A DNA stretch of 64,000 nucleotides from NCBI GenBank assembly GCA_948146395.1, contig OX411544.1:36600457-36664456 (forward strand). Reading direction: 5' to 3'. Numbering within the stretch: the stretch's first letter is position 1; each line of letters starts with the position of its first letter. Position numbers and translations under genes: made by a program. The notes beneath the pieces were generated by a model. That model saw only the letters and a program-made list of their open reading frames with translations, was not told the DNA's origin and did no database searches. Below are positions 46,906-57,069 of the stretch, piece by piece. Origin of the DNA: Fragum whitleyi (lineage: Eukaryota > Mollusca > Bivalvia > Cardiida > Cardiidae).

Positions 46906-47121
46906 ATGTGGCTTACGATCCTTTTAAGTAAGTGGAACCCTCGGATCCCCTTTCATAAAAAAGCCGTGCTGAAAAATATTCAAAAGTCTGAGTGCATGCC
47001 TTCAAATGCAACATTGCCTCTTAATAAACCAGGCCTTCGGAGCTTTTATCGCTTTGATGTGTCTATGTTCCCGGCGAAACGCCTTAAGGAATTATCAGAA
47101 GTTATACCGGAACGGCCGTAG
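46906..47121 (+). CDS. Small ORF of unknown nature ending in the conserved FPAKRLKELSEVIPERP tail
   Basis: A 71-codon frame from ATG (MWLTILLSKWNP..) to TAG. The last 20 residues are repeated at 44770 with conservative changes, which is unusual for junk. The rest has no visible signal or domain. It lies 90 bp upstream of a CAGTTAA-family element that precedes gene A exon 2. It could be a small protein, a terminal exon of an unrecognised gene, or a repeat that happens to be open. I do not assign a function. Confidence 0.3.
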   Translation: MWLTILLSKWNPRIPFHKKAVLKNIQKSECMPSNATLPLNKPGLRSFYRFDVSMFPAKRLKELSEVIPERP

Positions 47122-47211
47122 ATATAAATGTTTATCAGGTCAGCATTACAAATCAAAATCCTAGAATTTTCTTTGCAGTATAATTATAGTATTTATAGAC
47201 ACTACATGTAA

Positions 47212-47614
47212 TATGTTACAATTGACAAGGTAAATGCCTTTGGAATGATTGTAAAATGAATGAGTGGGATGAGTGAATTTTGAGTGAAGTTAAAGGGATT
47301 TATTCCATTATTCATCCCGAACCAAATTGGAGATGCTTATTACACTGAAATAAAGGTCGTCTCTATAAGTAACTTCCTATTTTTCAAGAACAAATCAGAC
47401 GCCACTAATTTCAAATATGTCAGTGAAATCGCGATTTTTTTTCCAGCTATTCTCATTTTGAATATAGTTCTTGATATTTATCCTTTTATTGATATCGGAG
47501 CGTTTTTGAACTGTTTGGGGGTGGGTATTTGGAATGAATAATAGAGCGCTGAGGGATCGATTTATAATGCTTTTGATTGAGATGAATGTTAATTTCACGA
47601 TATTTTTTACTATA
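47212..47614 (-). mobile_element. CAGTTAA-family element adjacent to gene A exon 2
   Basis: Minus orientation: left end GTTACAATTGACAAGGTAAA, right end GATGAATGTTAATTTCACGA..TTTTTTACTATA. It ends 50 bp before the exon. Gene B has the same element type, same orientation, 27 bp before its equivalent exon. Confidence 0.7.
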
Positions 47615-47664
47615 TTCGCTGTCTATTGTTTAGCTAACTTTTCGTTGCAAATTTCCCATTTCAG

Positions 47665-47912
47665 CACCCGATGAGGCAGAGACATTTCACGATCGATATA
47701 TAAACATCACTGTACCTTCTTGGCGTACACTTAATGCCAAGTTCCACCACGTGATTAGAGGCGGACGCAGCAAGCCAGCCAACCCGTCTCACAAAATAGC
47801 TATAATTGTACCATACAGAGAACGTCCAGTGCATCTGAAGCTGTTTCTCAACCACATGCACAGTTTTCTAAAACGACAGAATTTGGAATATGCTATCTAC
47901 GTTGTGGAGATG
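47665..47912 (+). CDS. B4GALT-like: Beta-1,4-galactosyltransferase gene A, exon 2 (N-terminal catalytic part)
   Basis: Acceptor CCCATTTCAG at 47664, phase 1; donor ATG|GTAATG after 47912, phase 0; 82 full codons. It begins stem-like (PDEAETFHDRYINITVPSW, possible N-glycan at NIT). It then has the family core: IRGGRSKPANPSHKIAIIVPYRERPVHLKLFL, then HMHSFLKRQNLEYAIYVVEM. The VPYRxRxxHL motif is the nucleotide-sugar-binding start of the beta4GalT N-terminal domain, and LxRQxLxYxIYVVE is its conserved continuation. The paralogue at 62456 aligns without gaps through this core. In the Golgi these enzymes transfer galactose (or GalNAc in many invertebrate members) from UDP-sugar to GlcNAc; which donor is used cannot be told here. 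Confidence 0.92.
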
Positions 47913-48658
47913 GTAATGTACATACTTGACACAATTCCCAACAAACTTTGATACACGTACCTATGATTTTATTTGTGTCATTTTGTCTTGTTTACGGATA
48001 TAACGAAGTTTAGGCCATCAAAAGTAATGCATTGTTTTATCAAATTATCCTTACAATTAAACCTGTGGCTATTAATCGACTCTTTTTTAAAACCAAGTGA
48101 CTTTCTCCAATTTTAAGGCCATTTCGTTTGCCAACAAAATGCAGTTTGACCAACTTCATATACTTAACTTCCATAGGAAACGTCCACAGACAATAAATTG
48201 AAGTCATAATACGAATTTTTATCTATCTTTGTTTCTTTTGGTAAGACAACCATGACTTCATTAATGATACTACCTGAAACCGTTGTTATACAGATACGCC
48301 TTGCTTGACAACACCATAAGGATATATATTCAAACAACAATACGACATGACGTCAGATTTTTGCCTTTGCAGTAACGAGCACAGACTAAAATGCATGGTT
48401 AGTTGCGTCTTTGAGATTCACTCGGAAAACTGTTCTAAGCAGCTTTGATTTTTTAAAACCACCTTTCAATTTTCAGAAATAGTTTGAAAAGTGTATTGAT
48501 ATTGCAACGCCTACCTTACATGGTTTGCCTCCGTAGAACCAATTTTGGCTGATAACATTCTTACGTAACATTTGACGTAATAAAAAATTAAAGATATTAA
48601 AACGGTTTATTTTAAGGTGCTAAGGTTTCTTTCAATACATATATTTTTTCAATAAACC
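47913..48658. other. Intron of gene A, no further exon visible
   Basis: Begins GTAATG. I searched all three + frames for the expected FNRAKL or DxD region and saw none. The region runs into the assembly gap. Confidence 0.6.
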
Positions 48659-48858
48659 NNNNNNNNNNNNNNNNNNNNNNNNNNNNNNNNNNNNNNNNNN
48701 NNNNNNNNNNNNNNNNNNNNNNNNNNNNNNNNNNNNNNNNNNNNNNNNNNNNNNNNNNNNNNNNNNNNNNNNNNNNNNNNNNNNNNNNNNNNNNNNNNNN
48801 NNNNNNNNNNNNNNNNNNNNNNNNNNNNNNNNNNNNNNNNNNNNNNNNNNNNNNNNNN
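48659..48858. other. Assembly gap (200 N)
   Basis: A run of N between exon 2 and the GWGG exon of gene A. The exon bearing the DxD metal-binding motif should lie here. A round 200 N may be a placeholder and not a measured length. Confidence 0.95.
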
Positions 48859-48991
48859 CCCCTAACATAAGGTTAGTAGATAATTAAACTTTCGAAAAAA
48901 GTCAAGTTGTACGTAAACGTTTTTTTTTTTTTAACTTTTTATTAATTTTCTCATTATTATTATTATTATTTTATCATCATTGATTTTACAG

Positions 48992-49114
48992 GTTACACTA
49001 CAAAACATATATAGGTGGTGTAATAGCTTTTCCTCCAGAATTATTCAAGAAAATTAACGGCTATTCTAACTTATATACTGGATGGGGCGGGGAAGACGAC
49101 GACCTTTACAACAG
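48992..49114 (+). CDS. B4GALT-like: Beta-1,4-galactosyltransferase gene A, GWGGEDDD exon
   Basis: Acceptor TGATTTTACAG; one base completes a split codon, then 40 codons and two bases before AG|GTAATT (phase 2). It encodes LHYKTYIGGVIAFPPELF, then KKINGYSNLYTGWGGEDDDL. YIGGV and GWGGEDDDL are the family's acceptor- and metal-site signatures (Glyco_transf_7C), with all acidic residues retained. Its start phase requires that the missing upstream coding sequence be 2 mod 3 in length. Confidence 0.93.
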
Positions 49115-49498
49115 GTAATTTTCAGTGAAATTTAGTGAAATTTGAATCATTCCTACATTCATGGTTGTGATGACGTCATTTTACACGTCATGATGTCGTT
49201 TTGTCAATAGTATCAAACCATTTGATAAAGATGAAAATGACATCATAATGATTGTGATTATGTCATAATATATATGGTGTTAAACGATGCCCGGATGTAA
49301 TTTTTTAATCTATCAAAAAAAAATCGGATCATATTTTAAAAAGAACAAATTTGTGCTCATCGAATACCGAATTTATTAAACTCGTTATCTATAAACAGAT
49401 TATAACTCGATAAAGCCCATTTTGTCTGTTTAAAGATGATTCGCTTGATATGTTTATTTCATGTCCACTCATTCTATGTCCTCTTTTTTTTAACCCAG

Positions 49499-49594
49499 AA
49501 TTGTAGCCAGCAAGGTTCCATGGACAAGACAAACTGCTGAACTTGGTAGATACTCATCTTGGTCACACAAGCGAGAACCGGAATTAGTCAACAA
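49499..49594 (+). CDS. B4GALT-like: Beta-1,4-galactosyltransferase gene A, penultimate exon
   Basis: Acceptor TTTAACCCAG; donor AA|GTAAGC; 31 full codons. The split AG|A codon makes Arg after LYN. Then IVASKVPWTRQTAELGRYS and SWSHKREPELVN. The R.......GRY...H..REP pattern matches the family segment that carries a metal-binding His; the His in SHK probably corresponds (my alignment by eye). Confidence 0.88.
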
Positions 49595-50034
49595 GTAAGC
49601 ATGTTTATTTGTTGGAATTTTAATGCCCATTTCAACAGTTATATCGTTGCGATCGGCGCCCTTACCTATGACAAACCTCAAGTCAATGAAACCACAACAT
49701 TTCATCCGAGCAGCCATGTGTCAATTCTAGTTTTGCCTATCATTTTATTACACTAACTACAAATGCAATAACTATGCAAATGAACTAAGAACGTATTGTA
49801 ACGCTATTTTAAAGCTGAAAATGATGTCAATGTATATAATTACGTCATATTTAAGCGACGTTTCACATAAAAAATCAATTCTGAATTTTAAAGAATTTCT
49901 CGACGTATCGCAAATAGCATACAGGAAGAATTACAAAGTTGAATATCAAATTTGTGTTCAAACAATACCAAAATTATTTGACTTTTACATAATCAATCAT
50001 TGAATATCCTCTGTTTCTATTACCTTTTTTCCAG

Positions 50035-50245
50035 GGAGGTTTTCTTAAAGCAATCGAACCAGCGCATGAAGACAGATGGACTGAACTCGGTACAATACGT
50101 GGTTGACGTTTTTGAAGAGAGACCGCTTTTTACATGGATATTAGTGAAATTAACATTAACCAATGATAATTTGACACACATTCGTCCAAAGTTCGTATTT
50201 AATCAGCGTGACTTGAATCTACCAGATACAGTCGATATCGCTTGA
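50035..50245 (+). CDS. B4GALT-like: Beta-1,4-galactosyltransferase gene A, terminal exon
   Basis: Acceptor CCTTTTTTCCAG; the split AA|G codon gives Lys, then 69 codons to TGA (50243-50245). Contains QSNQRMKTDGLNSVQYVVD, matching the family's SDGLNSL-type C-terminal motif, and RPLFTWILVKL, the final strand. About 25 residues follow beyond the usual family end (DNLTHIRPKFVFNQRD..), so the C-terminus is extended. Without the missing exon the assembled product with exon 1b is about 286 aa; with a typical exon of about 62 aa it would be about 348 aa, near family length. Confidence 0.9.
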
Positions 50246-50585
50246 GTGACCACGTCTATTAAGCGACTAATTTTATTAAGCGACCACCATAAAAAGTCCC
50301 TTCAACGTTAGCAAAATCTGTGTAAAAGAGGACATTCTTAACGAAAGGTTGATTATTCTTGAGTCTCATGCTGATGGAGTCCATTAGAATCGTCTCAATA
50401 AGACGATTCTAAAGGGTTCGAACAACATAGGATTCAGTACGACTTTACCGACAATTTTTAAAAGTCATCAAAATGAACTATTACATTTATCATGATAGCC
50501 TGCATTAAGCGACCAATTCCATAAACGACCGCTTTTCGGTGGTCTCTTTAGTGGTCGCTTCACACAATTTTTACTGTACTATGAA
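50240..50585. repeat. AAGCGACCACC-type repeat forming the start of the gene A 3' UTR
   Basis: TGAGTGACCACGTCTATTAAGCGACTAA, TTATTAAGCGACCACC, then inverted GACCGCTTTTCGGTGGTCTC and TTAGTGGTCGCTTCA, ending near TTTTTACTGTA. The repeat overlaps the stop codon. It contains a hairpin TTAGAATCGTCTCAATAAGACGATTCTAA (50384-50412) like the one in the C1q-exon element. Confidence 0.65.
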
Positions 50586-50691
50586 ACATTTTCACAAAAG
50601 GGAACCGAAAATGACTCGAAGCTAAAAACCCTCGCTAGTCTTATTACAAACCCTGGTGACTAGAGCTTTAGACCAAGTTCAAATAAATGTG

Positions 50692-50697
50692 TTTTAT
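50692..50697 (+). promoter_or_regulatory. Possible poly(A) signal of gene A
   Basis: AATAAA about 447 nt after the stop, followed by TGTGTTTTATTG, a GU/U-rich stretch typical downstream of a cleavage site. Confidence 0.45.
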
Positions 50698-51429
50698 TGC
50701 TTTTCTTCACTGGGTTAAAATTAAAAAAAATATCAGACAACCATGAACCCGTTATATTTGACGTTTTTCGTTGCATTGTTAACAGAACGGAATTCAATCG
50801 TGGAACTGTTTTAGCTTAGGCTGTGTTTTTAAATTTGATTAAGAAATTTTGTTTTGTAGATCCCCTTTTTGTTAGCAATAATTTCTTATTCCTGGTGTAA
50901 GCGATTTCTTATGTCATATTACAGTAATGTTATCCTGAAATTAGCAATCAACCATTTAAAGCGTTCCTGCCAATCACATAAACCGTTCGAAACGCTCGAA
51001 AAGCGCTCAAAACGTTTATTATCTAAATCACGGAAAAGGAAGAAGCAATTAGCTAATCAGCACATATGTACAAAAATATTCTAATTCGTGATTTTCATAA
51101 AGATACTTGTTTGTCAACAGTGTGATACAAATTCGCCAAAAACAGTATGTTTAATGTATTAATGGCAAGTAATAACATATCACTCATTTCGGTCAATTTT
51201 AACTAAATCAGCAACATTCAATTCAATTTCTATTTAGCATGCATTTAACCCTTGTATTGACCTGATAACTTGATAAATTCTCCCAATCTCGACCAGATAA
51301 CATTGAAATTTTAAGACTATCAAGTTAATCTCAATTCACTTCCCGTGATATCATTGAAAATTTGCTAATGCAGCCTTATCTTGCAATTTCACCAAGAATT
51401 CATTAACCTTGTCACATATAAGAATGTGT
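50698..51429. other. No gene recognised
   Basis: AT-rich sequence. A 71-codon frame (50869-51084) rich in Lys/Arg/Ser has no recognisable feature. Confidence 0.35.
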
Positions 51430-51710
51430 TAAAATCATCTTGAGATTAACAATTAATCCATTCTAAATCATGCTAAATTGCTCACTCAAATCGGGTCTAT
51501 GAAACACACACAACTTTTTTAGTTAGAATTCTAACAAGGGGGGGGGGGGGGTAATAGAATATCGCTAATTTCTTCCATGGAGAATGGAAGAAATTAGCGA
51601 TATCAAGTACCTCCCTGAAATTCCTTTCACAACTCGTTCGCACTCATTCAATATCATTCCAAAATCATTTTACTTGTCAATTGTACGATGTTTCTAACTG
51701 TTATTTTATC
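51430..51710 (+). mobile_element. CAGTTAA-family element, 3' part
   Basis: The central hairpin is very clear (GGTAATAGAATATCGCTAAT, TTCTTCCATGGAGAATGGAA, ATTAGCGATATCAAGTACCT). It ends TTGTCAATTGTACGATGTTTCTAACTG. The usual GGGAGG is expanded to G14 (51538-51551). Confidence 0.75.
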
Positions 51711-52648
51711 AAATTATTCTATGGCTAGCGCTGTTGTTGTTGTTTTTTTAATAATCATTTTATTTTTTAATTTTATGTAAAAAGTAAAACTCGAATTTGT
51801 AAGCAAAGGTTTACTCGTGTCATTTCTTTAACGACGTGGTAATGCGCATCGAGTTGGTTGAAAGATACGCCATTACTTCGGCGTTAACTGAAGAGAGTTG
51901 TGTATTTTTTTATTTTTTTTTTTCATCGGTCACGAAAAAAATCTTTCGTTTTATTATTATTGTTATTTCTTTAAAAAAAATTAATATAACAACTCGATGT
52001 ACAATACGTAACGAAAAAAATTTGGTTAATTTGGTGCGTACTGTGCTAGATCATTTCGATACAATGTGCGTAAGGCGTTGAACAATAGTAGACCCGTCGC
52101 ATTAGAAGGGGTTCCATCTTTAAGGAGCGAAAAGAATGAAAGTTTATACATGTCCCGCCATAGATTGCTTCGCTAAATCGACCTTTTCTTACATTAAATC
52201 CCTTGAAATATTTTTCATTATAACACACCATTTGAAAAATAGTGGACATGAATGTCAGCATGTTTGTCAATCTAAATTGTTTTGATGTGTTATTGAAAAA
52301 TACGACAGCAAAAATGAACATTTGTCTGCGAGATTTTGAATTTAGGTCTATCGACGTCGGCAGTCACTGATAATTCTGATCTATCGTCTACATCAAACCC
52401 GTGAAATTCGGTCTGTCTATAGAAGCAACCATTTTTTTTGACTACATGTCGTCTTTGAAGACCCGCTGTAAGTTATTTATTTTAATTGTGGCTTCAAACT
52501 TGGAAGAAATATCGGCGGATGATTAGACTTCAGCTGTGTACACATTTTACTATCATTTATTGAGAGATAGGCGAAATATGAGAGCATAGAGTCTAATTTC
52601 GTTACTTTTCATGGGAAACCTCCGAACTAATCAATGATTGTGGCTTTA
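51711..52648. other. No gene recognised
   Basis: AT-rich, several T-runs. ORFs on both strands are unsupported. Confidence 0.35.
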
Positions 52649-53074
52649 CAGTTAACAACGTCGTGAAATTGACATTCACCTGAATCAAAAACATTTTAAA
52701 CCGCTCGTTCAGCGCTCAATTCATTCATTCCAAACATTTACTCAAACCATTCAAAAACGCTCAAACTTATTGAAAAGAAAGAATTAACAACGTCATTCAA
52801 AATAGACTTTTATAGAGAAAATAGCGATTTCACTGACATTATTCAAGGTATTAGCTTCTCATAGGTTGTTGAAGAAACAGAAAAATTTGTATAGAATTTA
52901 TATGCATATTTTATTAAAGGGGGGTAATCAATATCGCTAATTTTGTTCATCCTGGACCAAATTTGCGATATAGGATAACCCCTCCCCCCGTTAAAGTCAC
53001 CCCGAACTCGCTCAACACACTCATACTTTTTCATTCCAAAAACATTCCAAACTCATTTATCTTGTCATTAACTG
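52649..53074 (+). mobile_element. CAGTTAA-family element, well preserved
   Basis: TA then CAGTTAACAACGTCGTGAAA at the left; TTATCTTGTCATTAACTG then TA at the right (a few bases of the right TIR are deleted). Central hairpin GGGGGTAATCAATATCGCTA / GCGATATAGGATAACCCC. Confidence 0.85.
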
Positions 53075-53659
53075 TATTTGGGAGGGATTTGAATAAAGAT
53101 TTACTCTATAGAAGCGCTGAACACTTACACGATCTTATATCAACTTTAGAATACCACAGCTTCGTTCGTTTATTTACACGAATAAATTTATTTGACCTAC
53201 CATCTTCTCGTCTTAAGTCTCCGATTCTGTCGTAGTTGACTCTCACCTGTCATCTCCGCAACCGGCTATACGGTGTAAGTATTGTATGAAAGCATAGTGT
53301 ACTTTGATGAGATCAGAAAAGAATTAAGTTTGGTCAATAATTATAACAAATTCCAGGTATATACGTCGGTAAGTTTTGAAAATATCAAAGTTTTCTCAAA
53401 CTTTCCGATCAACCCTCGATCATGTATAGACTACCGATTTAAACAAGGGACAAATAAGTTTTCGTCGGTAATTTCCGCAAAATGAACCGTTAAAGAAAAA
53501 ATATCCACGAAGTTGGGTCATCGGATTTGAACATAATTTCAGTATATCATCTTGTATCAGTTCTCATTTGGAAAAATTAAGACAATACAAATACGAATCT
53601 AACGTAATGTTAGCGAAAAAATGTGTTCTCTTATGTAATTTTAGACACGAAGGGAATCA
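53075..53659. other. No gene recognised
   Basis: AT-rich; nothing supportable. Confidence 0.35.
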
Positions 53660-53793
53660 GCCTTGCGTGTTCAGGATAAAAAAAACGGTGAAAATAGATT
53701 TCCAATTATACCCAGCTTTGCAAGTGCACTTGCATGCAAAGCGGGTTATAAAAGGAAAACTGTTTGCACCGTTTTGTGATCCTGAACGCAGGG
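53660..53793. mobile_element. CCCTGCGTTCAGG hairpin element, best copy
   Basis: Left CCTTGCGTGTTCAGGAT, AAACGGTGAAAAT, CCAGCTTTGCAAGTGCACTTGCATGCAAAGCGGG at the centre; right GAAAACTGTTTGCACCGTTT and GTGATCCTGAACGCAGGG. Arms of about 60 bp fold over a central palindrome. No ORF. Confidence 0.75.
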
Positions 53794-53890
53794 CAGGGTT
53801 CATCGACAATCGTCTGATTGCTGCTTTAAATCGAAAATCGATTGAAGTATCAAAACAACAATCATGACCAATCCGATTATTAATATATTT

Positions 53891-54150
53891 GTGACCCGTC
53901 ACGCGAAAAGGGACCATCTTGGAAGTGTGTAAAGTGTCGACCCTTGTCAGACTGCGCGAATTGCGCAGACTGACTAGGGTCGAAACCTTTTTGCAATTTA
54001 CTATTTTTCAGAATCTTCAATAATTAATCTACCTTCATGTGAAAAAATATTTGAAATGCGACCTCTGGTTGACCTGTGCTTGAGTTACTCTGTTTTGTAA
54101 ACATTCATTCTTAGAGTTCCAAGAAAGTCCTTTTTTGCGCGACGGGTCAC
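53891..54150. mobile_element. GTGAC-type TIR element, 260 bp
   Basis: GTGACCCGTCACGCGAAAAG.GGACCATCTTGGAA pairs with TTCCAAGAAAGTCC.TTTTTTGCGCGACGGGTCAC; about 34 bp TIR with few mismatches. ATTT flanks both sides. Contains CAGACTGCGCGAATTGCGCA.GACTGACTAGGGTCG. Related to 41986-42391. Confidence 0.85.
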
Positions 54151-54195
54151 ATTTTCAATAAGTTCTAAAAGAAATTAGACAACTTATCGCTATTG

Positions 54196-54726
54196 AATAA
54201 AATAAAATCAGAACCAGCATTGACTAAGATCAAAGATTGATCTTTTGTAACAAATGTTTGCTTTGGATACAATTCAAAATTTCTTACAGTGTACACTTTG
54301 TGAACTTTAGTTTAGTGAAATTAAGTATATGTTAAGTTATGTTATGTTATGTTATAATAAGATGACTGTTAGTTCCGTAATTTCCGCCATTTTGTTTCAA
54401 TTATTTTCGATTCAGGATGAACAAAATAAGCGATATTTATTACCTTCCTTAAAAACTATTGAGAAAATAATATCAGAACCAGCATTGACTAAGATCAAAG
54501 ATTGATCTTTTCTAACAAATGTTTGCTTTTGATACAATTAAAATTCCTTACAGTGTACACATTGTGACCTTTAGTTTAGTGAAATTAAGTATATGTTAAG
54601 TTATGTTATGTTATATTATAATAAGATGACTGTTAGTTCCGCAATTTCCGCCATTTTGTTCCAATTATTTTCGATTCAGGATAAACAAAATAAGCGATAT
54701 TTATTACCTTCCTTAAAAAACATTCA
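54196..54726 (+). repeat. Two-copy tandem duplication, unit 265 bp
   Basis: CAGAACCAGCATTGACTAAG begins near 54209 and again near 54474. Both units contain the TTAAGTTATGTTATGTTATRTT run, the GATTCAGGATRAACAAAATA segment and TTATTACCTTCCTTAAAAA. Very few differences, so recent. The duplicated segment includes part of a CAGTTAA-family element. Confidence 0.9.
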
Positions 54727-55047
54727 TACAAGTTTTATCAATAACTTTCTATTTTTTAAGAACCAATTACACGCTTATAATTATAATAGTGTCAGAGAAA
54801 TTGTGGTCTTTGTCCTGTTGAAAATAGTTGTAACTTGTTCATCCAAGATAGATCAACAACTTAATGAAAAACGAATTTAGCTAGAAATAAATCGCAATTT
54901 CACTGACATAATAGAAGTTATCAGCGTCTGATTGGATTGGATTACCTTCATTTTATAATAATTATCACTCAAACCTCGCTCAATCAAATTCATTCCTAAA
55001 ATCATTCCCAAATCGTTTACCTTGTCAATTTCACGATATTTTTACTG
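54727..55047 (+). mobile_element. CAGTTAA-family element remnant, right end
   Basis: Ends TTGTCAATTTCACGATATTTTTACTG followed by TA. The left part merges into the 265 bp duplication. Confidence 0.65.
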
Positions 55048-55189
55048 TATTACTTTACACAGGCCTTCGTGTATTAAGTGTTCATATTCTGATACGATCG
55101 CAATTCGATGCTTCCGAGACCAAGAAGGTTAAACCACGATGCTCTATATGTAGGGAATAATGTGTATGTGGTTCAAAATATCATTGATT

Positions 55190-55473
55190 GATTGAATGGA
55201 GTTTAACGCCGCTTTCAACATTTTATCAACATTTTTTCGTTGGCGAACCTAACGATGGATTCCTGGTATTTCTCTCACCAGTACAACCACCACATCATCT
55301 CCTAGCCTCCAGCTGCTATCTCACATAGGTCTACGATTATCAAATCAGAGACAAATAGTCGGGGATCGAACCCCGACCCCGACTCGGAAAGAATGAGTGC
55401 CGCCGTCGGGGATCGTACCCGGGACCTCTAGATTGACCGTCCGACGCGCTACCAACTGCGCTACGACGGCGGC
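55190..55473 (-). mobile_element. tRNA-derived SINE, minus strand
   Basis: On the minus strand the head (55399-55473, 75 nt) folds like a tRNA: acceptor GCCGCCG/CGGCGGC is perfect, A box TAGCGCAGTTGGTAGCGC, B-box-like GGGTACGATCC. A second, better B box (GGTTCGATCCC) follows at about 55366-55380, so the T-arm is partly duplicated. The body has GATAGCAGCTGGAGGCTAGG; the end reads GCGTTAAACTCCATTCAATC.A. The tRNA ends pair too well for an ancient relic. Confidence 0.8.
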
Positions 55474-55681
55474 TTCAAAATATCAATATTGTTTGGTCGG
55501 GTTTCGAGAAATTACAATGACAAGCCTCAACCGTAGTTGACTCCTACACCAATTTGAGACTCGGAAGATGGGTCACATAAAGAAAAAAAGGCTTTTGATA
55601 AAAGAATCATTGGCGATCAATACGATCGTTCTCCTCTGGTCCAATGGCGTATTTATTTGTACAAAAGGACGTGTTTTCAAA

Positions 55682-55820
55682 ATGTGGGACGGTAAATATG
55701 GTATTGAACGAACAGATGCCACCATTTTAATAATTTGTTTAGTCTATTTTAATTTTGTCCTCTTTCTTGGTGGACACTTTGCATTATCAAACAAACCGAA
55801 TATGCGTGTAAATGTCCCGG
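55682..55820 (+). CDS. Candidate further first exon: TM anchor and stem
   Basis: From ATG (A at -3): MWDGKYGIERTDATILIICL followed by VYFNFVLFLGGHFAL, a short tail and one hydrophobic segment, then a short polar stem ending NVP. Donor CCCGG|GTAAAT in phase 1, like the three other first exons. The frame is open upstream to 55568. A CAGTTAA element begins 37 bp downstream, as it does 29 bp downstream of the gene B first exon. Architecture fits a beta4GalT-type first exon but no sequence match was seen. It could be chance. Confidence 0.4.
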
Positions 55821-55857
55821 GTAAATGTTTTACGGTTTGATCTTTAGAGCAAGTATA

Positions 55858-56400
55858 AAGTTACCAACGACACGAAATTGACAAATTAAATGGTCGAATG
55901 ATTTTGGAATAAAATTGAATGAGTGGTATAAAAGAGCTTGGAATAAAATTAAAGGGAGTTGGGGATGATGAAATATCGCTATTTCGTGAAATTGACCAAG
56001 CGATGTGTTTGGAATGATTTTGGAATGAAATCAACTGAGTGCGAAGAGTGAGTTTTGAGTGAAAGTAAAGGGGGATAATCAAATACCGTAAATTTTGTTC
56101 AGGATGAACAAAATTGGCGATATCCATAACTTCCCTTAAATAAGATATGCTTACAAGTTCTATGTAGATTCCTGATTCTTCAGGAACCAATCAGACGCTT
56201 AAATTTTCAATCATGTCAGTGATATCGCGATTGTTTTTTTCTATTTATATTTATTGTGGTTGTAGTTTTGATTTTAAGTCATTTTGGTCGTTTTTTGGGT
56301 GGTTTGAGCAAATGTTTTTGATGAATGAATGGAGTGTTGATTTGGCGATTTAGAATGGTTTAGATTGAAATGGATGCCAGTTGCACGATGTAACTAATTG
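55858..56400 (-). mobile_element. CAGTTAA-family element
   Basis: Minus orientation: AAAGTTACCAACGACACGAAATTGACA to GATGCCAGTTGCACGATGTAACTA. The centre has an extra repeat of TTGGAATGATTTTGGAATGA motifs, making it about 540 bp. Central hairpin AAATTTTGTTCAGGATGAACAAAATT. Confidence 0.75.
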
Positions 56401-57069
56401 TACTACCAAACCTTTGTTGATAGCCGGAATATGCTGCGAACGGCAAATGGTCTGTTGGCTAAATTTGAAAAATATATATAGATGTAATTCCTTAACTATA
56501 CATAAATAGACAAACACGAAAGTTTACCGAGTATATCTACCAGAAAGCTGGTATCTGATTTTCTTTCTAGAAGATGTGCTAAATCTTGGAGATATATCCA
56601 GAGGAATCATTGGACACACATTTGAGCCTGTGCAGATAATTTCAACAATTTCACATAAGCACAGTGCAAAGACCCGCACAGTGTGATCAGAGTATTCGCC
56701 TTGCCTTCCGTAGATGGATATTCAGTTATAAACATTGTTAAATTGACACTCATCTCGATTTCATCACAAATCACTCGCTCATACATGTAGTTCTTGGTAG
56801 TGTGCAAAGTGTATGTCCTAGCCAGACTGCGCCGACAGCGCGGGGTGACTAGGGCCGAACCTTTTTGCACTTTAAAGATTTTCTGATTCTTGAATTATCA
56901 TTTCGTCGAGTATTTCTTTTGATATACAACCCAGGGTTTGAAAATGTGACTTGTTTCTTAGCGCCTGAAACGTTACATTTTTTTCGGTCGGAAGATATAA
57001 ACAATTCAAACTCTCATTGATCCTGTGGTATTGACTTTTAGAGTCTGCTAAAGCAGTCACAAGAAGATT
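56401..57069. other. Upstream of gene B first exon; repeat fragment at 56795-56885
   Basis: GTGTGCAAAGTGTATGTCCT.AGCCAGACTGCGCCGACAGCGC..TGACTAGGGCCGAA is the inner part of the GTGAC-type element. Otherwise no feature. No clear TATA box before 57070. Confidence 0.45.
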
